Assembly: GCA_018136815.1 (NCBI GenBank)
Contig: CM030934.1
Coordinates: 4,661,587 to 4,725,586 of the forward strand
Length of the DNA stretch: 64,000 nucleotides
Direction of reading: 5' to 3'
Origin: Isochrysis galbana
Taxonomy: Eukaryota > Haptophyta > Isochrysidales > Isochrysidaceae
Positions 54,046 through 62,613 of the stretch are shown in pieces; the stretch's first letter is position 1; the number at the start of each line of letters is the position of its first letter. The notes beneath the pieces were generated by a model. That model saw nothing but the letters and a program-made list of their open reading frames with translations, made no database searches and was not told where the DNA came from. Both the position numbers and the translations under genes were made by a program.

Positions 54046-54837
54046 GCTGCATATTGCTCTTCCTGGGCCTACCGCGAGGGCCAATCGATCGCACCGCTTT
54101 AGGCACATTTTTTGTACTACACAAGCAGTAGAGTTAATGAGGCCCTCGCCTTCCTGACGTTATAAATAATGATATGAAAAGACGGACTGCCAACGTCGGC
54201 ATGACGGCATCATCTACCACCAGCATTCAATTACATCAGCTCATGATTCCTCAGAGCCAGAGCACATCGATGATGCAATTGATAAGGATGGCTGATGCAA
54301 TGTGCTCGCGAGTCCTCTCACCACGCACGACTCGTACATGACTATAACGGCCGTCTTGCTCTTGAGTTTGAATCACGGCACCGCATATGAATTCGAGGCG
54401 AGAGTAGAAGGTGTGTGTAACTGAGGTTGGACGGGGAGCAATGGAGCAAAACCATTCTCCTCTGTCTTGTTGCAAAGCTATTTGCACGTCTCTTCCTCAC
54501 GCCCGAGGTGATGGGCATGTGCAAGATATGCGTCCATCGATGCCGTACAGCCTGAGTCTGACCGCAGCTATCACACATCGCACCACACAACCACGCACCG
54601 CACGCGTTCACTACGGCGAGGTGCGCCCGAAACGGAATAATTGCAACCATGAGCAGTCTCATATGCCGCATCCACGTAGCTTGCCCGAACTGCCACTGAC
54701 TCCCGTCAACAAAAGCAGACCGCACGTGACCCGCACGCTTGGGGCCGAGCCGCTCTGATGCCACATTCCATCGCCCCCATGGCGAATGTGGGTGAGTGCC
54801 ACTTGCTTTTCTGTACATTTGTACGAGCAAATGAGGA
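54046..54837. other. 3' flank of FtsZ, no gene supported
   Basis: The long minus frame 54342-54944 overlaps the last FtsZ exon in another phase and has no motif. Confidence 0.45.
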
Positions 54838-56580
54838 TCAAGCGGCAAAACCGGTAGCAACAACTGTGATGGAGAGGACGTTACCCATCGTGTCATCCAC
54901 TTGTGCTCCGAAGATGATGTTGGCATCTGGATCGGCCTGCGCACCAGCGCATCGTGATAATCGAGCAGAGGTCAGGAAATTGACAACTGGAAGACAGTCG
55001 CCTTAGACGTGACGATTGTTTTGGTTGATGGGACAAGTGGGGCAGGAAGCTAGGTGGGGGGTTGGCCATGGGAGTGAGTACATACCATCTCGTAGATGGC
55101 CTCCGCAGCAGCGTTGACCTCCTGCAGGGTCATCGAGCTCGAACCCGTGATCGTAAAGACGATGCCGGTGGCCTGCAAAAGCACGGACAGGTTGGGTGGT
55201 TCGGTGGCCTGAGCAGACTGGATCCTGAGTAGGTGCTGACGCAGCTATCGAGTTGAGGAGCCGGCCTCTCTATTCCCCTCGCCAAGGCCGATGTGTTTCC
55301 CATCGATGCCGGCACTCACCTGGGCAATGGGGAAGTCAATAAGGGGCGAAGAGACGGCGGCGAAGGCTGCATCGCGCGCGCGCGTCTTGCCCTCTGCGGT
55401 GCCGATGCCCATGAGGGCGAGACCTGACGATCCCATGACTGATTGAACATCAGCAAAGTCAACATTGATGAGCCCTGGCTGAATGATGATGTCACTGATA
55501 CCCACCACGCCCTGGTAACAGGGGGGCAATTGTGAATTCAGCGCTTTCCGACAGGCTCGACTGGAGCGGATCCAGAGGACGAAACAAAGCAGGCTGCGAT
55601 CAACGTTGTGCATAATGCAACAGCATCAAGCTGCTGGCCATCGACTGTGCTGCAACTTGCAAGCAAAGGCGCTCGCTTGCCATAGAGTACTATTGCGAGA
55701 GGACACCTCGGCCTATCGACACGCACGCCCTACAGCAATCACCACTGCATCTGACGGATATATCCCCAGTGGCCTCATGCTCAGGAGAATGCGCGCCGAC
55801 ATCTATGTCACCGGCACTCATGTCTGCACCAGGATGGGCCCGCAATGAGATGCTAAGAGAAACCCCCTGTGGTGTAGCGCACACCTGCCGCAGAATGTCG
55901 TCAGCCACGCAGAAAGCTTCCTGCAATGGCGTGCCTTCCTCAACGAGATCTAGCAGGCGGTCATTGGAGACGACAATCATGGCGTCCACGTGCTGCTTCA
56001 GCTTGGCGATGGCCTCCTCTGCTTGTCGCATCCGCCTCTGCCCCTCAAAGGAAAACGGCTTGGTGACAACTGCGACTGTGAGCGCGCCAGCCGACTTGGC
56101 GGCTTCGGCGACGATGGGCGCTCCACCCGAGCCGGTGCCACCACCCATTCCGGCGACGACGAATACCATGTCCGAGCCCGCCACCATTTGCGAGATCTGC
56201 TCATAGGACTCCTTGGCAGAGGCAGCACCCGTGTCAGGGGAGCCGCCTGCCCCCAGTCCGCGCGAGGTGCCTGCGCCGAGGCCGAGGCGATTGGGCGAGA
56301 GGGAGGCGTCGAGCGCCTGGATGTCTGTGTTCAGCGCCCAGTACTCGACCGCCCCCGTCTGCGCTTGGCCAAACTGGATCATTCGGTTGACCGCGTTGCC
56401 ACCGCCGCCACCGACGCCGACAACCTTAATCACGCAGGGGGAAGCCACGCCCTCCTGTGCGAGGGGGGCTGGCGCGCGGCGAGCGGAAGGCACGGGCGAG
56501 AGCGCTGCCCGCTGGACGAGCGCCAGGCCCGCCGCGCTGCCGAGCAGGCAGAGCAGGCGGAGCGGTGTGCTGCGGAGCAT
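54838..56580 (-). CDS. ftsZ: FtsZ, plastid division tubulin homologue (four exons)
   Basis: Exons are 56580-55885, 55511-55320, 55172-55086 and 54936-54838 (357 residues). The introns of 373, 147 and 149 bp are GT-AG and all phase 0. FtsZ polymerises with GTP into the ring on the stromal side of the dividing plastid. Hallmarks: [31 protein letters not shown], the tubulin signature [31 protein letters not shown], then after the first junction [23 protein letters not shown], the T7-distal strand [20 protein letters not shown] and finally [20 protein letters not shown] followed by TVVATGF. The start at 56580 gives a signal-like [20 protein letters not shown] and then a basic Pro/Ala stretch, as for a complex plastid. 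The protein stops right after the core, so the C-terminal FtsA/ARC6-binding tail is absent. A (GA)n microsatellite lies just upstream. Confidence 0.95.
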
Positions 56581-56594
56581 CGCCGAGCAGGTGG

Positions 56595-56596
<2 letters not shown>

Positions 56597-56643
<47 letters not shown>
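56597..56643. repeat. (GA)n microsatellite
   Basis: About 23 GA units, 17 bp upstream of the FtsZ start. Further GA/CT tracts run to 56930. Confidence 0.95.
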
Positions 56644-56655
<12 letters not shown>

Positions 56656-57285
56656 AGAGAGAGATATAGGGCTGCGCTTGAGGGAGTCAAGGGGCCCCGG
56701 GCCAAAGGCGCCTCGGAGCCAAGGTCTTCTCTCTCTAGTAAAAGGGCTCACTTTCTTCTCTTCCTCCGCAGATTCTTCTTCTCTCTTTGGGTCGGTCGAC
56801 AGCGAGAGAGGGAGAGAGAGAGAGAGCGTCGACGGCGCGGGGCGACGCCTTTCCTCTTCTCCCGCCTCTCTCTCTCTCTCCCGCCTCTCTTCCTCTTCCT
56901 CTTCATTCTCGCGAGCCAGCAGGAGAGAGAGAGACCTTGAACCCGCGACCACCTCACCGGTGGATACGATGCGAGACACAATTCTCTACTATTATGACGG
57001 CTAGGAGGCTTTTTCCATTCACGCTGAACTCGTTTGACCTGCTCTGTGTTTCTTTCTCTCGGAAGATAGGACCGATCTCAGAGGAGAAAAGAGCAGAGAG
57101 CGAGAGGAAAGTAACCTAATCGTTCATTCGTTGGAGGTGGGATTCGCTCCCGACGACAATGAGAAGAAGAGAGAGGATATTATTTTACAAGAACCAGTGG
57201 GAGAGGGAGAGCCACCCGGTCAAATTCAAAGATTTCATTATTCCTCCATACAAAAAAACAAGGAAAGCACGCCTGTCGCTAGCTG
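56644..57285. other. Divergent spacer between FtsZ and frataxin
   Basis: FtsZ (minus) and frataxin (plus) start 706 bp apart. The spacer is rich in CT/GA tracts and probably holds both promoters. No clear TATA box. Confidence 0.5.
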
Positions 57286-57932
57286 ATGGCGCTCCGTCTG
57301 GTCGCGCGGGGCCTTGTGCGCAGCGCTGCGTGCTCGCGGAGCAGGCCGGCGCTCTCATCGGCGAGCACAGCTCCGGATGGCATCTCGCTCGACATGTATC
57401 ACGCGGTCTCCGCGCGCACGCTCGATGCCGTATTCGAGACGCTTGAGGACATGGCGGATAGTATGCCCGACGCGCAGATCGACGTGGAGTGTGCGGTGCG
57501 TGGGCATGGGCGGCGCGTGGTTTCGTCCATCCAGCCCGCATGAATCTGACCCTCACTGGCGTATGGCTTCTCAGGCGGACGTTCTTAATCTCGGGGTAGG
57601 AGAGCGAGCCTTTGTCCTCAACAAACAGGCGCCGAATCTGCAGCTGTGGCTCTCGTCTCCAGTGCGTGGTCCGTTGCGCTATGACTTTGATTCTGCGTCA
57701 GCGAGATGGATCAACAATCGCGACGCGCACCCTATGTTGCCCGCTCTGGCCAGCGATATCAGGTATGCACCAGTTTACCTTCGATCAGACCCGTTCACAT
57801 CTCGAAAGGTCACCATTCTAAGATCCTTTTGCCTCACGCTTTCTTAGGGAGCTCTGTGGCGAGGATCCTGGCTTTGAGAAAGTTGAGGAAGATATCGCAT
57901 CATTTTATAGAAAGCGAGCCACCGGACAATAA
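57286..57932 (+). CDS. FXN: Frataxin, mitochondrial (three exons)
   Basis: Exons are 57286-57495, 57575-57762 and 57848-57932, giving 160 residues. Introns are 79 and 85 bp, GT-AG, phases 0 and 2. Frataxin promotes iron-sulfur cluster assembly on ISCU/NFS1 in mitochondria. The first 25 residues (MALRLVARGLVRSAACSRSR) are a typical mitochondrial leader. The fold reads MYHAVSARTLDAVFETLEDM (helix 1 with the acidic ridge), DAQIDVECAADVLNLGVG (strands across junction 1), FVLNKQAPNLQLWLSSPVRG followed by PLRYDF (the most conserved strand, with NKQ and W), and DIRELCGEDPGFEKVEEDIA spanning junction 2 as the second helix. Every junction is supported by family continuity and splice consensus. Confidence 0.95.
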
Positions 57933-58077
57933 CCTTTGATGCTAACCCGAAGGCCAGTGCACTCGAGCATCACGTAGCCCCTTGTGCCACATATATAGTG
58001 GCGAAGATGTGTCTCGTAGTTTTTGTAGTCTGCAACTCGTAATACACTCACATAAGCAACTTAAGAAGACTTCATTC

Positions 58078-58122
58078 GACATGTGCACAGCCGCGTGTGG
58101 GGTGAGAATATTAAGAAGTTTT
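58078..58122 (+). mobile_element. 45-bp LINE-tail insertion with 17-bp target duplication
   Basis: TTAAGAAGACTTCATTC flanks it at 58061-58077 and 58123-58139. The inside is CACAGCCGCGTGTGGGGTGA, GAATATTAAGAAGTTTT, the end of the LINE 3' UTR. Confidence 0.88.
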
Positions 58123-58129
58123 TTAAGAA

Positions 58130-58600
58130 GACTTCATTCACGCAGTTTCAATAACGAAATTTGCTGCAAAGCAAAAGGCAAGCGATGCATCAAGAGTCTC
58201 CAGAATGCATTTCGTCCCAGTCACCGTCACCGCCACTTCACCTGCAACCTTGTGGATGAGTTGAAGCATCCGTGTGAACATAAATTGGGAGAACGCGGCG
58301 TCGTCGTCATAGCTCGCCAAGGAAGTGCGGTTCATAAGATGGATGTCAATTGTGTAGACCTCCTGATTCTCCGCTTGCTGGAGGTGAGGTGTCGTTCCGT
58401 GAATTATGTGGCATCAGTCGAATTGAGCGATCAAATGTCCACAGTTACTCGATCCTATTGTCGATGTCGTTCTTCTGGCAGGCGACGATGTCGCTCGGCT
58501 GATCTTGGGTGGCGAGGTCCGTGACGCGTGCGAGGACGGCCTTCTTGTTCTCCATGTAGAGTTTGCCAGCTGCTCGGTGCACAAACAAACTTTTTTTTTC
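58130..58600 (-). pseudogene. Decayed repeat with coding-like fragment
   Basis: 58450-58590 reads GKLYMENKKAVLARVTDLAT and QDQPSDIVACQKNDIDNRIE, matched at 29208-29400. 58384-58445 matches 2956-3015. So at least three loci hold pieces of the same old multicopy sequence. Not recognised. Confidence 0.5.
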
Positions 58601-58767
58601 TGGAAAGGACCCCCCGTCGTTCTCTTCGTTCTCCTACGGGCGAGATCCCAGCGGATATGCCGTGCGTGTCCAGCTTGGAGGTAGACTGAGCAGGTCAATA
58701 TTCCAACCATTTTTCTTCATACTGTCCAATATCTGTTTGGCTGACTACACGGTAAAGCCCCCGGGGT

Positions 58768-58983
58768 TTGCAGAAAACCTTTTACTTCTTAGCAGTCTTT
58801 GATATTATGGCCATGGTTTCTATGCCCATATGGTTGGGTATCGTGAGGAGAGGTCCTAGCCACTCACAACACACCAGGTTTATGATTTTCCTCTCCCACC
58901 ATAATTTCCAACGCTGCGAGATTGCGTTCGCGGAGCGCGCTTTCGAGAAGGTCGGGTTGAAAATACAGGGTGAAGAATTCTGA
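58768..58983 (+). CDS. Short unrecognised ORF at left end of the 2.2-kb element
   Basis: The frame reads DIMAMVSMPIWLGIVRRGPS and HHNFQRCEIAFAERAFEKVG, with plausible residue use for a small domain. It may be the end of a longer original gene of the element. Not recognised. Confidence 0.3.
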   Translation: MQKTFYFLAVFDIMAMVSMPIWLGIVRRGPSHSQHTRFMIFLSHHNFQRCEIAFAERAFEKVGLKIQGEEF

Positions 58984-59117
58984 TCCTGTTAATGTTGAAG
59001 GTGCGTATGGCTTGCTTTGGTCCCACTCTCTTAGACTCTCCCGGAGACCGAGGCTTCATTCTCAAAGCCTGCTTCGAAGCAAAAGGTTTTTGACCCTCCC
59101 CTCTGACAGCGATCTCG

Positions 59118-59128
59118 ATTTATAAATA
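59118..59128 (+). promoter_or_regulatory. Probable TATA box
   Basis: TTTATAAATAA lies about 70 bp before the first ATG of the downstream ORF (59195) in otherwise GC-rich DNA. Confidence 0.5.
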
Positions 59129-59194
59129 AAAGACCATTTTCATATTTGTACTTATGGCCCCAGAAAGAGAACGGCGGCGGCGGCCGACGGCATA

Positions 59195-59770
59195 ATGGAT
59201 GCGGGCTCGCTCGTAGACGATGCGGAGGCTGCCCAGCCGGCCAGGCACCCGTGTCACCCTGGGCGCCGGCGCCTCGCTGCGCAGCCAGCGCCCACATTCC
59301 AGCGGTGGCGGCGGCCCGGCTCCCAATGGATGTGCATTGGGCACGTGGAGGAGGCGCGCACAGGCAACGCGGCGGGCAAATGGGACGTGAAGGAGATGGG
59401 CCCATTCTTGGGCGCGACGGCGGAGGAGGCGGCGCAGAGGCGCGAGAAGGATGTCGTTGCTTGGCTTCATCCGAAGCCGCGGCCGCGGGCTCCGGCTTCC
59501 GGCAAACGCTTCGCGCCGAGCGTCGCATCGCGCGAGAAGCGGCAGCGCACTGCTGCGCCTACGCAGCTGCGCGAAGCTGAGCAGCGAGCGGGCCCAAGCC
59601 GTGAGCAGGCGCGCGCGGGGCCTGGGCGCGGGCACAAGGCGGAGGCAGCCACCTTCTCACTCCTCGAGGAGCCGAGGCGCATCGAGGCGTTGAAGAGCAA
59701 CGCGAACTGGTTCGAGCAGATGAGCGCGAGAAAGGTAAGCGCTTCCTTGTCCGCTGTCTCTGCCATTTGA
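59195..59770 (+). CDS. ORF A of the 2.2-kb element, Ala/Arg-rich, unknown
   Basis: The product from the ATG at 59195 is hydrophilic (HVEEARTGNAAGKWDVKEMG, EAAQRREKDVVAWLHPKPRP). At 59734 it meets a good splice donor (AAG|GTAAGC), so it may be the first exon of the chromodomain gene. In another frame the DNA just after the donor reads RFLVRCLCHLKDGRRELREW, similar to LHFALLYLFHYKDGRWHLRE at about 59955 in ORF B, so a local duplication has occurred there. Confidence 0.4.
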   Translation: MDAGSLVDDAEAAQPARHPCHPGRRRLAAQPAPTFQRWRRPGSQWMCIGHVEEARTGNAAGKWDVKEMGPFLGATAEEAAQRREKDVVAWLHPKPRPRAPASGKRFAPSVASREKRQRTAAPTQLREAEQRAGPSREQARAGPGRGHKAEAATFSLLEEPRRIEALKSNANWFEQMSARKVSASLSAVSAI

Positions 59771-59864
59771 AAGATGGACGGCGGGAGCTGCGTGAGTGGC
59801 GGAGGCCGCGAGGGTGGCGTGGCGGCAGCGGTGGGGAGGGCAGTCTGGGGGGCCACGGTGAGGG

Positions 59865-60752
59865 TTGTGGCCAGGAGGGCAAGTGCAGCGAGTGCGGCAG
59901 GTAGCTGTGCTATTGGCGGCGGTTGTGCTGGGGGCTTCTCTAGCGAGGGCGGCTGCGAAAGACCTGCACTTCGCCCTTCTGTATCTCTTCCACTATAAAG
60001 ATGGACGGTGGCATCTGCGGGAGTGGCGGGAGCGGGGTGGTGGCAGCGGTGGGGCGGTTTGTGTGGAAACCGCTAGCTCAGAGCGACAGGTACCTTGGGT
60101 GCTAGCCAAAGTGTTGGAAGAGTGCTCGACCTTCTCGCCGCCGGATGTTGCTCATCCTCTGAGCAGTGCCTCGCCCGCCACGCAAGATGCAGTTGCCCTT
60201 GATTTAGCCAAGTCTGGCAGTGAGTCTCTTCTTGTCCAGCTGTACGAGCCCATCGATGCAGGCTCCTCTATTTATACAATCTCCGCAGAAGAAGTTCGCA
60301 TTATGGCTAGGCGCGTCCGGGTGATCAACATTAGCTTGGAACCGATTCCAATGAGGCGAGCTGCCCCTCCGCCAACAACAGCGGCCGCCCTACGGCCGCG
60401 GCGACACAATGTGGAGAACAGCAGTGCACCAGCGGGCTCAGGATCACCATCAGCAACGCCGGCATCAACAAGGTTCAGATTATCATTATCAGCAGAGGGC
60501 AAGGCTAAGGGAGATGGCTCAATCACCAATGGGCTACTTGAGATTCGGGCTGAGATGCCAACTCTGGACGACATGTGGGAGGTCCAAGATGTCGTGCAGT
60601 ATCGCCGGTATTACCGGCAAGAGCAGTGGCTCGTCAAATGGAAAGGTTACGGGGAAGATCGAAACACATGGGAGAAATGGGAGAATTTGTTGGATGAATC
60701 CGTGAAGGCCCGTGCTCTTGAGTTGAAGTTGAAGGCGGCTTGTGATATGTGA
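59865..60752 (+). CDS. Chromodomain protein of the 2.2-kb element
   Basis: The frame is open from 59865 with no ATG until 60303, so an upstream exon is probable. Residues at about 230-285 form a chromodomain: WEVQDVVQYRRYYRQEQWLV, KWKGYGEDRNTWEKWENLLD, with the aromatic cage positions and W-K-G-Y/N-T-W-E signature. Chromodomains bind methylated histone tails. The preceding region (VPWVLAKVLEE, LLVQLYEPIDAGSSIYTISA, EEVRIMARRVRVINISLEPI) has strand-like alternation and may be a BAH- or Tudor-like fold, but this is a guess. Location within intact inverted repeats suggests it is cargo or a targeting subunit of the element. An integrase core is not visible. Confidence 0.65.
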   Translation: MWPGGQVQRVRQVAVLLAAVVLGASLARAAAKDLHFALLYLFHYKDGRWHLREWRERGGGSGGAVCVETASSERQVPWVLAKVLEECSTFSPPDVAHPLSSASPATQDAVALDLAKSGSESLLVQLYEPIDAGSSIYTISAEEVRIMARRVRVINISLEPIPMRRAAPPPTTAAALRPRRHNVENSSAPAGSGSPSATPASTRFRLSLSAEGKAKGDGSITNGLLEIRAEMPTLDDMWEVQDVVQYRRYYRQEQWLVKWKGYGEDRNTWEKWENLLDESVKARALELKLKAACDM

Positions 60753-60936
60753 GTGATTCTAAGATTAGATTAGCGTGTGCAAACTGGCTTAAATTGGGCT
60801 GGGGTTTCGGGGGCAGAGCTCTACTAGTAAAAATGTGTAAAAGTACTATAATAGTAGTTAAAATCGCCTTCGGGGGCTCCGCCCCCGGACCCCCGTTCTG
60901 CAATTCGAGTGTGAGAGGGGGGGCTTTACCGTGTAG

Positions 60937-61293
60937 TCAGCCGTTTACGGTCCAATCGTAATTCGTTTTGTTTCCGTACTCCTTCCACATGTAGTGCTCA
61001 TACAATTGGTATTGCGGTAGAGTTGTAATATCCCAATTGTCCAAGCTCATTTCCTTCAGTATTTCAACAATATCATTATCTTCATTAAGAGGTCGTGATA
61101 GTTGAAGGTATGTCTCCGCAGTGTTTATTTCATGATCTCGCTCATTCTTCCGATTGAGGTACTCATTAATAATGTTAGGCGTTCCTCTAAAGCGTGGATA
61201 ATACATCTTTCCTACTAACCCATGCAGAAAAAAAAGTGCCACCATGCGCAACGAACTAGCTTGCACGTGCACAATGTGATTGCAAGTCATCAC
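60937..61293 (-). CDS. AT-rich ORF of unknown, possibly foreign origin
   Basis: The frame reads GKMYYPRFRGTPNIINEYLN, ETYLQLSRPLNEDNDIVEIL, DNWDITTLPQYQLYEHYMWK, then reaches a stop lying within the inverted repeat of the neighbouring element, whose insertion seems to have replaced the original end. The residue mix (Asn, Tyr, Ile, Glu) and AT-rich codons differ sharply from local genes and resemble the hydroxylase relic at 25.2-25.9 kb. I do not recognise the family. Confidence 0.4.
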   Translation of the reverse strand: MMTCNHIVHVQASSLRMVALFFLHGLVGKMYYPRFRGTPNIINEYLNRKNERDHEINTAETYLQLSRPLNEDNDIVEILKEMSLDNWDITTLPQYQLYEHYMWKEYGNKTNYDWTVNG

Positions 61294-61482
61294 ACGTGCT
61301 GCGTAACGTTATGTACGAAATTGCAAGTCATCACATGTGCTGCGCAAAGAAACATCGCTATACGGCTAGTTTACGTAGTTGTGGGCCTTAGGGGGTACGC
61401 AGAGGGAAAAAGTTGACATGCGCACGTACGGCGTCTCCGCGGGGGGACCGATGCACATCGCGCCGTGCCCATGCACGGCGTG
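61240..61482 (+). repeat. Dispersed repeat, related to 2540-2870
   Basis: GCAAGTCATCACACGTGCTG occurs in two diverged units (61280, 61325), then CTATACGGCTAGTTTACG, GGGCCTTAGGGGG, GACATGCGCACGTACGGCG, GATGCACATCGCGCCGTGCC as at 2690-2840. It ends at the 23-bp block 61483-61505. Confidence 0.65.
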
Positions 61483-62010
61483 AAGTCGCGTTCCGTCAAA
61501 AGAGGCGTGCATGTGCTGAGAGACGTGGGTGTTGTGGTTCTCCTCTGGCTGAGGGATGGGGCCAGCTGGTCCATTCGCTTGAGCCTTTTGGAGTTGTTGA
61601 TTTGTGTCGCTATGTTGCATGTCATGTATTTGTGCCCATAAGGGCCACCAGGCCGCGGGTCGCTCCGCCGAGCGAGGCGGCGCGACCCTTGCCGGGGTGA
61701 GTGGGGCCTCTGCCATAAGGCATGCCCAATGGAGCGCAGGCCCTGCCTGTCTGGTGCTCTTGCTGTGTGTCCTGCAGCCTGCTGTCCCCCAAGATGGGGG
61801 CCAGCATGGCTGCTGTGAGTGGTGTGGCCGGGGCCACGGGCCGTGTGGCGCGACCGGGGTCGCACGCACCTGCTCGGCCTCCGATGGTGGACGCGGCCGC
61901 TTCGCCAGCGACTGGTCCGTGGGGGCATGGGGGCCGCCCTCGGTGGGGAGGCCGAATGAGAGGGGAGCCGCGGCGGCGCGCTCCATCGCAACCAAGTATA
62001 AACTTAGTTG
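61366..62010 (-). mobile_element. Hairpin-headed repeat family, copy 5
   Basis: On the minus strand stems CAACTAAGT and ACTTGGTTG (61989-62010, one G-U pair) precede GCG and ATGGAGCGCGCC at 61986. The ORF of 206 residues is open to 61366: MERAAAAPLSFGLP, SLAKRPRPPSEAEQVRATPV (a basic NLS-like motif), APHGPWPRPHHSQQPCWPPS, then Gln/His-rich. It is the best match to copy 1. The last part of the frame runs into the neighbouring repeat (61240-61482), so the true 3' end of the element is probably near 61483-61505. Confidence 0.65.
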
Positions 62011-62111
62011 ACTACTAGTATAACACATTATAGTCTTAGTGCCTACCTGATATTAGGCTGATGTTAGGTCCTGATCTCAGTCTAAGGTCTCCGATACCTG
62101 ACGGCCTTTGA

Positions 62112-62613
62112 CCTGACGGCCCATCCGGGAGGGGAGGGGAGGGGGAAGCGGCGGCGGCGGCCTACGTATGCGTAGGACGCAGGACGCGGAGGAGCGGAGG
62201 CGGAGGCGTTCCGCGCGCGGGGGGGAAAGGCCCCCCTGCGGTACATGTGGCCCCACTGTTTTTCGCACTGTTTTTTACTATTTTTTTTCGATTCCCAAAA
62301 ACAGCTATTTTTAATGTCGTTCATCTAGACCTCACCCGCTGTTTTTCACATCTTAGCATCTAGGACACCGATAGCAGCTCGCCATCGGCCGAGGGGAGGG
62401 GAGGGGGAAGCGGCGGCGGCGGCCTACGTATGCGTAGGACACAAGACGCGGAGGAGCGGAGGCGGAGGCGTTCCGCGCGCGGGGGGGAAAGGCCCCCCTG
62501 CGGTACATGTGGCCCCACTGTTTTTCGCACTGTTTTTTACCTTTTTGTTTCGATTCCCAAAAACAGCTATTTTTAAGTTCGTTCTAGACCTCACCCGCTG
62601 TTTTTCACATCTA
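62112..62613 (+). repeat. Tandem repeat, two units of about 260-275 bp (third at 63754)
   Basis: Units run GAGGGGAGGGGGAAGCGGCG, GGCCTACGTATGCGTAGGAC, GAGGAGCGGAGGCGGAGGCG, GTACATGTGGCCCCACTG, GATTCCCAAAAACAGC, ACCTCACCCGCTGTTTTTCA, then GGACACCGATAGC. CCTACG and CGTAGG form a short inverted pair in each unit. The second unit is interrupted at 62613 by the element of 62614-63753 and resumes at 63754. Confidence 0.85.

Larger units (their letters stand above)
58739..60942. mobile_element. 2.2-kb element with 24-bp terminal inverted repeats and chromodomain ORF
   Basis: GGCTGACTACACGGTAAAGC plus CCCC at 58739-58762 is matched perfectly in inverse at 60919-60942. The 4-bp GTTT flanks both ends (58735-58738 and 60943-60946), as a target duplication would. 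Inside are an AT-richer 5' part, a TATA box at 59118 and GC-rich ORFs ending in a chromodomain. Near the right end is a strong hairpin (GGGGGCTCCGCCCCC). No transposase was recognised. Superfamilies with 4-bp duplications include Sola1, Ginger and Academ; none can be assigned from this copy. It sits at the 3' end of the AT-rich ORF at 60937-61293. Confidence 0.8.

Noticed and set aside
54342-54944. 200-residue minus ORF downstream of FtsZ
   Set aside because: It overlaps the last FtsZ exon in another phase, and that exon is firmly fixed by family match.
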